From: a virus
Length of the DNA: 64,000 nt
Virus record (IMG/VR): IMGVR_UViG_3300006810_000046
Location: 1 to 64,000 of that record
Reading direction: 5' to 3' (one strand)
Below are positions 37,351 through 46,348 of the stretch, piece by piece; position 1 is the first letter of the stretch, and each line of letters starts with the position of its first letter. Made by a program: the position numbers and the translations under genes. A model generated the notes under the pieces. The model ran no database searches. It was not told the origin of the DNA and was given only the letters and a program-made list of their open reading frames with translations.

Positions 37351-37953
37351 ATGATTTGGAAAACTAATATTGATAATAAAATTGAAAAAGTGGATTTGCG
37401 TAAAAATCCTGTAATTATAACTGTAAATAAATTTGATGAAGAGTCAGCAAAAAAGTTTAGAGGAGACATGAATGCTGCAATAAACTCAGGTCAAGATGTA
37501 ATTCCCATTATAATTGATAGCTACGGAGGTCAAGTCTATTCTTTAATGTCAATGGTCTCTATGATCAAGGCATGTCCTGTACCGGTTGCAACAATTATTC
37601 AAGGAAAAGCAATGAGTTGCGGAATTGCTCTTGCGACCTTTGGAGACGAAGGTATGAGATACATGGATCCAGACGCCACTGCGATGATTCATGAAGTATC
37701 GTCAGGATCGTGGGGTAAAAACGAAGAAATTCAGGCAGACGCAAAAGAGACAGAAAGATTAAATGAAAAGCTTCTTACAATGATGTCTAGAAATTGTGGT
37801 CATGCTGATGATTACTTCTCTAAAATTATTCATGAAAAAGGTCATGCAGACTGGTTTTTAGATGCCAAAGAAACATTAAAACATCAGATTGTAAACCACT
37901 TGAAGATCCCAGTTTTAAATATCGATGTTAAGGTGTCTATTGGCCTAGAATAA
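37351..37953 (+). CDS. ClpP-like serine protease
   Basis: This 200-residue protein has the complete ClpP triad in correct spacing: Ser89 in KAMSCGIAL, His114 in MIHEVSSGSWG (25 residues later, as in ClpP) and Asp167 in H-A-D-W-F-L-D-A. The oxyanion-type D-S-Y-G-G segment lies near residue 52. It starts 9 bp after the RNR gene and ends the operon before a terminator. No ClpX or ClpA partner is seen here, so it may act alone, with a host unfoldase, or on phage proteins. It is unlike the T4-type prohead protease, which would be encoded upstream of this window. Confidence 0.88.
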   Translation: MIWKTNIDNKIEKVDLRKNPVIITVNKFDEESAKKFRGDMNAAINSGQDVIPIIIDSYGGQVYSLMSMVSMIKACPVPVATIIQGKAMSCGIALATFGDEGMRYMDPDATAMIHEVSSGSWGKNEEIQADAKETERLNEKLLTMMSRNCGHADDYFSKIIHEKGHADWFLDAKETLKHQIVNHLKIPVLNIDVKVSIGLE

Positions 37954-37978
37954 TATTCTACTTAACATTATTCATAAA

Positions 37979-38003
37979 AGCTCGCAAATTGCGGGCTTTT
38001 TTT
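37979..38003 (+). terminator. Rho-independent terminator after the replication operon
   Basis: A 6-bp stem (GCTCGC with GCGGGC, one T-G pair), an AAATT loop and a run of seven T residues, 26 bp after the ClpP-like stop codon. Confidence 0.8.
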
Positions 38004-38011
38004 ATATTTAT
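38004..38011 (+). promoter_or_regulatory. Candidate late-promoter element ATATTTAT
   Basis: Octamer directly after the terminator T run and 34 bp before the Dps-like gene. Confidence 0.3.
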
Positions 38012-38037
38012 AATTAACTAAAAAAAAGGAGACACAT

Positions 38038-38484
38038 ATGAGTGAAATGCACAAATTTGTAGGAAGTGTTAAAGCCATTGAAACCTGGTTCCATGCTGCT
38101 CATCACTTAACAAAAGGAATGTCTTTTATGGCAGATCATGATATTCTATATGATAAAATATACAACTTTTTTAACGAATACTTTGATCAAATAGTTGAAA
38201 AAATTATGGCAATAACAGGAGATGAAACAATAGCATGCCCTGTAACAATATCACAAAGTGTTGGGCAAGTTTTATCCCAGATACCGACACCCGCCAACAA
38301 GGATTCACAAGAGATTGCAGAGATATCTTTTAATATTATTGTTAATCATTTAAAAGAAATTGAATATGCTTATGAAGAGTTTGAAAAATATGAAATAATG
38401 ACAAAAGGGATGGATGATCTGCTAGCTTCAAACTACAATGAACTAGAAACATTTGTTTATTTCTTACAAAGAAAGCTAAAATAG
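38038..38484 (+). CDS. Dps / ferritin-like four-helix protein
   Basis: This 148-residue, all-helical protein has a Dps-type ferroxidase pattern: His22, His34, Asp39, Asp50 and Glu54. E. coli Dps ligands have spacings of 12, 4, 11 and 4; here they are 12, 5, 11 and 4, so one extra residue lies between the second His and the first Asp. The segment HHLTKGMSFMADHDILYDKIY also has the Dps helix-2 look. Dps proteins store iron and protect or compact DNA. It follows a terminator and stands before the amidase. A related ferritin-like family with another role is possible. Confidence 0.65.
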   Translation: MSEMHKFVGSVKAIETWFHAAHHLTKGMSFMADHDILYDKIYNFFNEYFDQIVEKIMAITGDETIACPVTISQSVGQVLSQIPTPANKDSQEIAEISFNIIVNHLKEIEYAYEEFEKYEIMTKGMDDLLASNYNELETFVYFLQRKLK

Positions 38485-38493
38485 GAGAAAACA

Positions 38494-39375
38494 ATGTCAA
38501 AAGCTATAGAGTACAATAAAAAAACTGCAGCTGAACTAGGGTGGGAACCAGAATGGTTTGGTGTATCAGGTTTTAATAGTGATCTAATAAATGCTATTAA
38601 AAAATTTCAAAAAGAAAATGGTCTAAATGACGATGGTATGCTGGGCCCAGGTACATTTAGAAGAGTTGTAACCGATAGAGAATCAAAAATATCAGATTAT
38701 CAACCTCCACACGGAAAAAACTCTGATCACATTGTTTGCAACGGAGAGTTCGTTAGTATTGAATGGCCAAAGGTAATTCTTTGGGACGAGGGTCTTAAGT
38801 GTGAAAAAGGTTGGAGACCGCATAGCGGAAAGCGTGATGTAAAGACATTTGTTAATCATTGGGATGTTTGTCTAAATTCAAAAACGTGTGCAAGAGTTTT
38901 AAATCAAAGAGGTCTCGCAGTTCATTTTATGATCGACAATGACGGAACTATTTATCAAGGTTGTGATGCAAATCATATTGCCTATCATGCTGGAAGCAAA
39001 ACGTGGAATGCATCGTCAATTGGTGTTGAAATATCAAATGCTCATAGCTTAAAATACCAAGACTGGTATAAGAAAAACGGATTTGGAGAAAGACCTGTTA
39101 TTGAAAATGCAACCGTGCATGGATCTAAGCAAAAACCTTTTACTGGTTTTTACGACGTTCAAATCCAAGCTTTAAAGGCACTTTGGAAAGCATGTGGTAA
39201 TTACTATGGTATTCCATTTGAAACGCCTCTAGACACATCTGGAGCAATGCTAGAAACAGTTTCAAAGGAGTGTGAGCAGGATAAGTTTAGAGGGTTTATT
39301 AATCACTTTCATCTAACAAGAAGAAAGATTGACTGTGCTGGATTAGATATTAAAGAGTTATTAGAGGATATTTAA
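38494..39375 (+). CDS. N-acetylmuramoyl-L-alanine amidase endolysin with peptidoglycan-binding domain
   Basis: The 293-residue enzyme has an N-terminal peptidoglycan-binding-like helical domain (about residues 20-60, I-K-K-F-Q-K-E-N-G-L-N-D-D-G-M-L-G-P-G-T) and an amidase_2 catalytic domain. Zinc ligands are the His of N-H-W-D-V (near residue 129), a His in N-H-F-H-L-T (near 271) and Cys in D-C-A-G-L-D (near 282). It cuts the amide between muramic acid and L-Ala at lysis. There is no signal peptide, so it needs a holin; the small two-hydrophobic-segment protein at 48403 is one candidate. It follows the Dps-like gene after 9 bp. Confidence 0.9.
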   Translation: MSKAIEYNKKTAAELGWEPEWFGVSGFNSDLINAIKKFQKENGLNDDGMLGPGTFRRVVTDRESKISDYQPPHGKNSDHIVCNGEFVSIEWPKVILWDEGLKCEKGWRPHSGKRDVKTFVNHWDVCLNSKTCARVLNQRGLAVHFMIDNDGTIYQGCDANHIAYHAGSKTWNASSIGVEISNAHSLKYQDWYKKNGFGERPVIENATVHGSKQKPFTGFYDVQIQALKALWKACGNYYGIPFETPLDTSGAMLETVSKECEQDKFRGFINHFHLTRRKIDCAGLDIKELLEDI

Positions 39376-39376
39376 A

Positions 39377-41791
39377 ATGCCAGAAATACTTAGTGAAAGT
39401 ATTAAAAAGGCAATTAAAAAAGAGTATGTAAAAAGTAAAGTAAAATCTTTAATTGCTGAAAGTGTAATGCTTTTAATTGAAACAAAATTAAAAATAATCA
39501 GACAAAAGTTTCAAGAACTTCTTAACAACAATAAAATAACAGAAGATGAATATCGAAGTGTTTTTAAGTTTGACAAAAGCGGTGTGTTTAGAGGCCTGAA
39601 AGGTCCTTTTAAGCACCCTGTCTTTACTGAAATGGTTTATAAGACATTCATTAACGAAGAAAATCATACTTTTTCTGAAATTATTGACTCATTTCCAATG
39701 TTTCAACAAAAAATTATTGATGTGCATAGTAAAAAGATGCTAAAAAATCCAAGAATTCCAGGCACATCAGACGGCTTTTTCCCTATTGTCGATCTAATTG
39801 AAAGTGAAGATTTAACATTTTCAAAATATCTTGAATATCTTGATTTAATAAATAGAACTGACGCAAGATCTGTTGTTTTACAAGAGGTTCTTGACAAAGG
39901 GTTTAGAGGGGACGTTAAGAACTTTGAAGTTATTTATGATAAAGATGATTGGATTGTAGTTTATCCAAAAACATACCTTGGCTCAATAGCCACAGCTAGA
40001 ATGGGACCAGATAAAAACTACTATACACCACCTGATACAATTGGAGAGATGAGTTGGTGCACATCTATAGATAGTCCTGGAAACATGTTTTTAAACTACC
40101 ATAGAAAACTTAACATGCACATGTACTACTTTACCAAAAAAAGCGGGTTTAACAATCAAGATGCTAATAGAAAAGTCTGCATTAGTGTTAAAAAGGTTAA
40201 CAATAATACAAGCTTGGCACTTGGCTCTGCATCCGTCAATGGTAAAAACAAGCCATTTAAAACTGATGAGGATTGTCTTGCTGCCGTAGGAAAAGAAATG
40301 ATTAATTTGGTGATCAATGATGCACGTAAACCAAATAGGTTGGAAATATCCATAAGGGACTATTATGAATCAGTTTCAGCAAGGCAATATTCAGATCTAA
40401 GAAAAGCAGCGGGATCAGATGAAGTATATATTGAGCATTTTTCACAAGAAATACCTAGCTTTTTAAAATATAATAAAAACCCAGAAATAAAGAAGTTAAT
40501 ACTTGAAGACAATAATAAACATATTGTCATGTCTACATCTCTTACTATTCAAAACGGCTTTTTTAAACCTACGAGACAAGAGGCAAACGGTTTAATTGTA
40601 AAAACTCTTTTAAATGAAAGTCTAGAAGATTTAAGAGTCAAGTCTGTAGTCATTCTAAGAATTTTGCAAAAATGCGGAGATCTAATTGAAAACAAGGTTA
40701 TAAGTGCCATACTTGAAAGCAGTGTTAATAGACTGCACGTGTCATCATCAATATTTAAATATTGTAAAGAAATAGATAGCGAAATAATATCAAAACATCT
40801 TCTAGAAGCTTCCGCTAAAGATAGAGATCACCTGATTAACAAGCTCTTAGATAATAACTTTGCTTCTAATGAACATATTTTGCAAGTTTTAAAAATAGTA
40901 ACAGGATATTCTAGAGCAAGCCTTCTTAAAAGAAGAGGTGATCTTTCAAATGAAGTTTTAAAAATAATATGCTCTGAGCCTAGAAAACTTCCCTTTGGAG
41001 GATACTATGACCTTATTAATCACAAAGGTATGACAAAAGAGCTCTTATACATTTTCTGGAAGTCTTGGTACTATCGTCTTGATGCATTTGCTGGGAGAGG
41101 TCAAAAAATACCTGTAAGTGAGCTAGATAGTGTTTCATCAAACAAATTTATTGGTGCTATTTTGACATCAAAAAATGTAACAAGCAATATTATCGATGAG
41201 GTTCTTAAAGATAAAATAATATCATCTGACAGTGTTTACGAGTTTATTTCGCAAAACAAGTTTGTTGATCCCAAATATTTTAAAGAAGCACTTAGGTCAG
41301 TTTCTCACGTTGATAAAGCACAAAGAGTAAAAATGAACATTGCAGAAAATCCTTCTGCAAGTCAGGATCTATTACGCGATTTGTTAAATGAAATAAGCCT
41401 TTCATTTGAAAACTTTGATATTTTTCTTCGACTTGCAAGAAACAGAAACTCACCAAAAGATGTTTTAAAAACGCTTTTAAAACTTGACAATCCAAGCATA
41501 AAATTTACCATTGCTTCTAACCCTAGCGCGCCGCAAGAGTTTTTGATCGAAATAATTAAAGGAGAAGGAACAATAGGATCTTCACGTCAAAATGTTCTCT
41601 ACGCTCTTTCAAATCCGTCTTCACCTATTGAGTATTTACTTCATTACATAGGGAACGACGGTATTTACTATGAAAAAGCTGTTCAAAATATTTTAAAAAG
41701 AACAGGATTAACAGTTAAAGATAGACATGATTCTTTTCACGAGTTATGTGACAAACTTGGTTACGACTATGAAAAAATACTGAATCTTTAA
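39377..41791 (+). CDS. Giant leader-WCT-LRV repeat protein 1
   Basis: This 804-residue protein starts 1 bp after the amidase stop. Residues 1-35 form basic amphipathic helices with I-L-S-E-S and L-I-A-E-S, candidate prohead-protease sites. A conserved domain at about residues 185-260 contains WIVVYPKTYLGS, M-S-W-C-T-S and NMFLNYHRKLNMHMYY. The C-terminal half is helical; from about residue 640 it shows LRV/HEAT-like repeats such as AENPSASQDLLRDLL and ASNPSAPQEFLIEII. The gene at 42493 is a full-length paralogue. The biochemical role of the WCT domain is unknown to me; packaging in the head is inferred from the leader. Confidence 0.8.
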   Translation: MPEILSESIKKAIKKEYVKSKVKSLIAESVMLLIETKLKIIRQKFQELLNNNKITEDEYRSVFKFDKSGVFRGLKGPFKHPVFTEMVYKTFINEENHTFSEIIDSFPMFQQKIIDVHSKKMLKNPRIPGTSDGFFPIVDLIESEDLTFSKYLEYLDLINRTDARSVVLQEVLDKGFRGDVKNFEVIYDKDDWIVVYPKTYLGSIATARMGPDKNYYTPPDTIGEMSWCTSIDSPGNMFLNYHRKLNMHMYYFTKKSGFNNQDANRKVCISVKKVNNNTSLALGSASVNGKNKPFKTDEDCLAAVGKEMINLVINDARKPNRLEISIRDYYESVSARQYSDLRKAAGSDEVYIEHFSQEIPSFLKYNKNPEIKKLILEDNNKHIVMSTSLTIQNGFFKPTRQEANGLIVKTLLNESLEDLRVKSVVILRILQKCGDLIENKVISAILESSVNRLHVSSSIFKYCKEIDSEIISKHLLEASAKDRDHLINKLLDNNFASNEHILQVLKIVTGYSRASLLKRRGDLSNEVLKIICSEPRKLPFGGYYDLINHKGMTKELLYIFWKSWYYRLDAFAGRGQKIPVSELDSVSSNKFIGAILTSKNVTSNIIDEVLKDKIISSDSVYEFISQNKFVDPKYFKEALRSVSHVDKAQRVKMNIAENPSASQDLLRDLLNEISLSFENFDIFLRLARNRNSPKDVLKTLLKLDNPSIKFTIASNPSAPQEFLIEIIKGEGTIGSSRQNVLYALSNPSSPIEYLLHYIGNDGIYYEKAVQNILKRTGLTVKDRHDSFHELCDKLGYDYEKILNL

Positions 41792-41815
41792 TATAATCAT
41801 AAAAAGGGAGTTAAA

Positions 41816-42490
41816 ATGAAAATTAATTTATATGATGACGGAATAGGATTTATAGAATACGACCAACACATGGGAGACGATGTAACGATTGTTAATGCAG
41901 CCAGAGTTTCTTTTGGTAAGAAAAAAGATACCTTAGATGAAAGAGATCAAAAGCTGATTAAATATCTTATTAAACATAAACATACATCAACCCTTGAACA
42001 CAACGTTGTTACATTTAGAATTAAAGTCCCACTTTTTGTCGCAAGACAACACCATAGACATAGAACGTGGTCGTATAACGAAATAAGTCGAAGATACACA
42101 GATATTGACATTCAGTTCTTTTCTCCCAAAGAATTTAGAACCCAGCACAAGTCCAACAGACAAGCTTCAAATTCAGATGATTTAATAGATCCTCAGATGT
42201 CTCATTTTGGAGGAACTGCATCAAGAATAGTTGAAAACCATCATGCTGCGTCGCTGCAATTGTATCGAAACCTTGTAAGTGCTGGAGTTTGTCGAGAGCA
42301 AGCAAGAGGTGTTCTTCCTCAAAACATGTATACTGAATACATGGCAACAGTTAACTTAAACAATTTAATTAAGTTTATTAATCTAAGAACTCATGAAGGA
42401 GCTCAAAAAGAAATAGTAGATCTTGCTCATGGGATGATAGATATTTGTAAGAAATTTTGGCCAAACATATTTGAAATACTTGAAAGGTGA
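41816..42490 (+). CDS. thyX: Flavin-dependent thymidylate synthase ThyX
   Basis: The 224-residue enzyme makes dTMP from dUMP with FAD and methylenetetrahydrofolate. The signature RHRx7S is present as RHRTWSYNEIS followed by RRY, preceded by E-H-N-V-V-T-F-R-I and followed by A-R-G-V-L-P and the N-L-x2-F-I-N-L-R segment. Length is typical. It sits between the two giant repeat proteins, with AGGGAG before its ATG and its stop beside the start of the second giant gene. A divergent relative is encoded at 52974. Confidence 0.95.
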   Translation: MKINLYDDGIGFIEYDQHMGDDVTIVNAARVSFGKKKDTLDERDQKLIKYLIKHKHTSTLEHNVVTFRIKVPLFVARQHHRHRTWSYNEISRRYTDIDIQFFSPKEFRTQHKSNRQASNSDDLIDPQMSHFGGTASRIVENHHAASLQLYRNLVSAGVCREQARGVLPQNMYTEYMATVNLNNLIKFINLRTHEGAQKEIVDLAHGMIDICKKFWPNIFEILER

Positions 42491-42492
42491 AT

Positions 42493-45039
42493 ATGAAAAA
42501 AATAAGATATGAAATAAGAAAAATAATTAAAAAGACCCTTCTTAAAGAGGCACGATTGTTGCTAGAATCTAAAAAGAAGCTTTTTAAAAAGCTTGTAGAT
42601 CAAGGAAAGCTAAGCCTAGAAGACTTTGACTCCATGATTAATCCAAGAAACGGTGGTTTTTCACATCCATTTAACGACGATATTTTTAGATCTATGCTTT
42701 TTAATACACTTGAAAAAAGTGAAAATCATTCGTTTCAAGATATTGTAGCTTTTTATCCAATGATAAAGCAAAAAATAGCTGACCCATTTAGATCCGGAGC
42801 AGAATTAAATGTATCTGTTCCCGGGACAGCAAATGAATCAATAAATCTTGGAGAGCTAATTAAAAATAAGCTAGCTACATACGAAGACTTTAAATCCTAC
42901 GTAGATATTATCTCCTCTACATCTAATAGAACTGAAGTGCTACAAAAAGTCTTAGATGAAGGATTTGCTGGAGACACTCTTCATTTTGAAGTAATTCACG
43001 AAGATGACAACTGGATTGTTTGTTACCCAGATTCATATCAAGGTTCTATAGCACTTGCTAAAATGGGTCCTGACAAAGTTTTTTATGCTAGTAACGAGGC
43101 AAAAATTGGTAAAATGAGCTGGTGTACAAGTGTAGACGGAAATGGAAACATGTTTTTAAACTATCATAGAAGACTTAATATGCACATGTACTATTGTACA
43201 AGAAAAAATGGGTTTAATCCTAGGCATGGTTCGAGAAAGCTGTGCCTAAGCTTTGTAAAGTCAGGCAACCATATAGCTCTGTCTGATGATAATTATGCAA
43301 CTGTTGATGGAGACAATAAGTCTCTAAAAGAGCCAGACTGTATCAAGCTTCTAGGCACAGCTCTATTTGAAAAGATTGAAAAAGATGTTGGCAATCCAGA
43401 CAGACCTGAAATAGACATTGTTTCGTATTTTAGCTCTATAAACTTACATCAGTATAGAAACATGAGGGCAGCAGCAAATAACTCAGAAAACGATTTGGAA
43501 ATGTTTGCAAGTGACATTGAATCCTATCTTGAATACAATAAAAGCGAAGAAGTTAGAAGAGAGATAGCATCTGATCCGAGTGAAATAGTTCAAAAAGCGT
43601 TTGTTATGTCTACATATGCAAGTGCAGATGAAGTTGAAAGTGTTTTAATGTCAACTAATTCTGAAGAGGTTAAAATTAGCGCAATATATAGAGAGTCAAA
43701 TTTAAAACATAGAATCGGAACAAATTCCGCTGAAGGTATTTCCCTCAAAACCAAAATCAGGCTTGCAAAAGAAAACAATCCAAAAGTACTAAGAAGTCTT
43801 GCTATCCTGAAAGGAGAACCTGAAGAGCTATATTATGAGATCTATGAAGTATCAAAGCCTGACAATTTACATATTATGGAAATCCTGTGCACAAATAAAT
43901 CATGTCCAATCTCAATACTGCGTGAACTTTCTTATGCTAAAAAAGCTACAATACTAAGTAACATTGCAAGCAACCCGAAATCAACAAAAGAAATAATTTT
44001 AAATGTAATAAAAACTCTCACTGATAATTTTACTACTTTGCCTGACAGTGAATTTGTTCTTCGGAGTCTTTTTTCTAATCTTCACACTCCTGAAGAGTTT
44101 ATAAACTATCACATTAAAAATGGATCTCCTGATCTCAAATACACTATTAGCTATAGTGCTCGTAAATTGCCAAGAGAGACAATTATAACCTTGCTCAGAG
44201 ACACAGATGAAAATGTTAGATACGGAGCTGTAAATAGAAAGGATTTAGACACTGATGTTGTTGAAATGTTTTTAAATGATCCAGACAGCTTTATAAGATC
44301 AGGTCTAGCAGGACAGCCTAGCCTAAGTCAGTCAGCAATTCTAAAGCTTTCTCGAGATAGAATAAAGACTGTAAGATGTGCCATTGCTCAGAATCCAATA
44401 ATAGGACCTGATATACAGATGGTTTTGGCAAAAGACAAAACAAATTCAGTAAAGGCATGTCTTGCAAACAACACCTCAATAACTCTTGAGGCGGCAAAAG
44501 AAATAGCAAAGTCCCAAGATAAAAATATATTATCCAAAATTGCCATGAATGATAAACTGCCTGAAGAAGTAGCTGACGATCTTCTTTTATCACATCCTGG
44601 AATGGCAGAAATATTTAAAATGAACTTAATTATTAATCATACACCTAGTTCAAAAGCAATTGATTTATTTTATGAAAGTATCAAAAACAACTCAGCTTTG
44701 TTAAATAAATTTGTTGGCTTGATTTCTAGCTGTAGAAAAACACCTGAAAATGTTTTGCTCGACATTCTTGGTTCCGAAAACCTAAGTGAAGAAGTCAGGT
44801 CTCGTGTTGCTTTAAATGTGGATGCGTTGACTCCTGCTATATATGAGATTTTATTTTCCGACCCAGTAGAACAAGTTAGACTGTTTATTGCAAAGTGGAC
44901 AGACGGTCGACCTAGAAGCGTAATTGAGTATTTGAGAGATAATGACCCTAGTGCTATTGTAAGAGAAGAGGCAAGAAGATCTCTTGGAGAAAAATCTCTT
45001 GAAGATTCAGACAGAGACCTCGAGGATCCACCAGTATGA
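42493..45039 (+). CDS. Giant leader-WCT-LRV repeat protein 2
   Basis: I choose ATG 42493 (848 residues) over an in-frame GTG at 42487 because AAAGGTG fits it and the resulting MKKIRYEIRKIIKK start matches the next leader gene. Residues 1-22 are the leader ending L-L-K-E-A. The WCT domain at about residues 170-245 (WIVCYPDSYQGS, M-S-W-C-T-S, NMFLNYHRRLNMHMYY) matches paralogue 1 closely. From about residue 330 the protein is made of LRV/HEAT-like repeats (for example AQNPIIGPDIQMVLAKDK, ANNTSITLEAAKEIAK). Such repeats usually bind proteins or nucleic acid. It overlaps the next leader gene by 4 bp. Confidence 0.8.
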   Translation: MKKIRYEIRKIIKKTLLKEARLLLESKKKLFKKLVDQGKLSLEDFDSMINPRNGGFSHPFNDDIFRSMLFNTLEKSENHSFQDIVAFYPMIKQKIADPFRSGAELNVSVPGTANESINLGELIKNKLATYEDFKSYVDIISSTSNRTEVLQKVLDEGFAGDTLHFEVIHEDDNWIVCYPDSYQGSIALAKMGPDKVFYASNEAKIGKMSWCTSVDGNGNMFLNYHRRLNMHMYYCTRKNGFNPRHGSRKLCLSFVKSGNHIALSDDNYATVDGDNKSLKEPDCIKLLGTALFEKIEKDVGNPDRPEIDIVSYFSSINLHQYRNMRAAANNSENDLEMFASDIESYLEYNKSEEVRREIASDPSEIVQKAFVMSTYASADEVESVLMSTNSEEVKISAIYRESNLKHRIGTNSAEGISLKTKIRLAKENNPKVLRSLAILKGEPEELYYEIYEVSKPDNLHIMEILCTNKSCPISILRELSYAKKATILSNIASNPKSTKEIILNVIKTLTDNFTTLPDSEFVLRSLFSNLHTPEEFINYHIKNGSPDLKYTISYSARKLPRETIITLLRDTDENVRYGAVNRKDLDTDVVEMFLNDPDSFIRSGLAGQPSLSQSAILKLSRDRIKTVRCAIAQNPIIGPDIQMVLAKDKTNSVKACLANNTSITLEAAKEIAKSQDKNILSKIAMNDKLPEEVADDLLLSHPGMAEIFKMNLIINHTPSSKAIDLFYESIKNNSALLNKFVGLISSCRKTPENVLLDILGSENLSEEVRSRVALNVDALTPAIYEILFSDPVEQVRLFIAKWTDGRPRSVIEYLRDNDPSAIVREEARRSLGEKSLEDSDRDLEDPPV

Positions 45040-45260
45040 AAAAAATAAGACATGAAATAAGAAAGACTATTAAAGAAATTTTAAATCCTTATGAAAAGCA
45101 TAAAGATCAAAAGTACGAAAAGTCAAATAAGAAAAATACACATTTGGATAAGCCCACGTCCCACAGTTATATGAGCGGAGAAAACAAAGATTGGCTTGGA
45201 AAAGGACCTGTTAATAAAGTCATATATGACTATTTAAAATCAATGGGAATGATAGAATGA
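45036..45260 (+). CDS. Small leader-bearing protein (74 aa)
   Basis: It begins in ATGA overlap with giant protein 2 and has almost the same leader: MKKIRHEIRKTIKEIL, containing I-K-E. The remaining 58 residues are charged and polar with a short helical C-terminus (VIYDYLKSMGMIE). No family is recognised. Its close leader match to its upstream neighbour suggests leader duplication onto a new body. It overlaps the following gene by 4 bp, so the three form one translational unit. Confidence 0.75.
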   Translation: MKKIRHEIRKTIKEILNPYEKHKDQKYEKSNKKNTHLDKPTSHSYMSGENKDWLGKGPVNKVIYDYLKSMGMIE

Positions 45261-46027
45261 AAAGAAAGACTATTTCAAAATCGCAACAAATAAGAGACAT
45301 ACTTATAAGTGTCCCAGAGAGACTTGAAGGTCCTTTTAAGCGTGAAATTCTAAAAATCCCTAAGAGCATTTTAATAAGTGAAGTAGGCTCACTTCCAATT
45401 AGAGGTGTCATAAATCTTGAAGAAAGAGTACCAAGTCTTCTTAGAATAGGCGAGCTTCATTCAACAGGCGGGGTTGAAATAGGAAAAGGGGAGCTTTTGG
45501 CAGCTTTGGCTTTTGCAGGCGGGTTTCTAAATGTAGAACCTAATGGTCCGTATGATGTCCAGATTCAAGGTGTTCCATGGCATGTAAAGTCTTATAACCC
45601 AAATCATGGTCTACGATTTAGTAATAAAGATGAACATTCAGTTCGAAACACAGGTATATTTCAACAACTTCCTGAAAGACTTCAATATATAGCTCTCGAA
45701 ATAAACAATACAGATCTTGTATTAAACATGCAAAAGTGGTACAAGCAATTTGAGCTTTATGACGAAGACGAAAATTTAATTAAAAGCGACTACCACCTTT
45801 TTGATGTCTGGTCTCGACAGTGTGTAAGAGCTGCTCTGGGTGAGGCAGTTGGCGTTATATGGTATTATAATAATCATTTTGTAGTTTCACATGCAAGAGA
45901 TTTAATATTTTTTGGCACAACACAGGATGGCCGTATAGTTCTTAAGTGCAACAAGCTTTTTACAAAAGATATGAGGCTAGCAGAACCCTATACATTTGAC
46001 GACATGAAAGAAAGAGTGCTAGGTTGA
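45257..46027 (+). CDS. Unknown 256-residue protein
   Basis: It starts at ATG 45257 in overlap with the small leader gene. The N-terminus is basic but does not follow the leader pattern. The centre (GKGELLAALAFAGGFLNVEP, then YDVQIQGVPWHVKSYNPNH, about residues 75-115) has a strand-turn-strand look like some nuclease cores (E, D, then x-V-K), but the usual acidic residue before the Lys is His, so I do not call it a nuclease. No membrane segment is present. The role is unknown; it belongs to the operon of giant protein 2. Confidence 0.7.
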   Translation: MKRKTISKSQQIRDILISVPERLEGPFKREILKIPKSILISEVGSLPIRGVINLEERVPSLLRIGELHSTGGVEIGKGELLAALAFAGGFLNVEPNGPYDVQIQGVPWHVKSYNPNHGLRFSNKDEHSVRNTGIFQQLPERLQYIALEINNTDLVLNMQKWYKQFELYDEDENLIKSDYHLFDVWSRQCVRAALGEAVGVIWYYNNHFVVSHARDLIFFGTTQDGRIVLKCNKLFTKDMRLAEPYTFDDMKERVLG

Positions 46028-46066
46028 ACTAAATATTATTTTTGATAACAACTCAATATTTCAAGA

Positions 46067-46074
46067 ATACTTAT
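46067..46074 (+). promoter_or_regulatory. Candidate late-promoter element ATACTTAT
   Basis: Octamer 27 bp before the DUF5659-like gene, in a 66-bp spacer. Confidence 0.28.
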
Positions 46075-46093
46075 ATGTAAAAGGTGACTTAAG

Positions 46094-46321
46094 ATGATTG
46101 ATAAAATTTTTACAACTAATGACATAGGTCTTGCTGCCTATCTCTTAATGAGAGGCGCACAGGTAAAAAGTGTTCAAAACTCTAGACCTTTTGTTTTTGT
46201 CTTCTTTGACGAAGATGAAGTTTGCAATAAATACTCAATTGAATATTTAAATAGCGAATCTTCAAGATTCGATGATTCGATGAAAAAAATAAAATTAATT
46301 TTGAAAAATTCAAAACACTAG
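46094..46321 (+). CDS. Small DUF5659-like protein
   Basis: The 75-residue product follows the pattern of short phage proteins of the DUF5659 type: T-N-D-I-G-L-A-A-Y-L-L-x-R-G near the start, a beta strand (PFVFVFFDEDE) and a closing helix with S-R-F-D-D-S. The function of that family is not known. AAAGGTGAC precedes the ATG. A small AGAATA/TATTCT inverted repeat and a TTAAG tandem repeat follow the stop. Confidence 0.7.
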   Translation: MIDKIFTTNDIGLAAYLLMRGAQVKSVQNSRPFVFVFFDEDEVCNKYSIEYLNSESSRFDDSMKKIKLILKNSKH

Positions 46322-46348
46322 AATATCTATTCTTGTTACAGTTCTCCA

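Noticed and set aside
45257-46027. PD-(D/E)xK nuclease
   Set aside because: The central E, D and x-V-K arrangement is suggestive, but the residue before V-K is His instead of Asp/Glu/Gln, so the evidence is too thin for a call.
46321-46334. Terminator after the DUF5659-like gene
   Set aside because: The AGAATA/TATTCT repeat has a 2-nt loop, is all A/T but for two pairs, and is followed by only two T residues.
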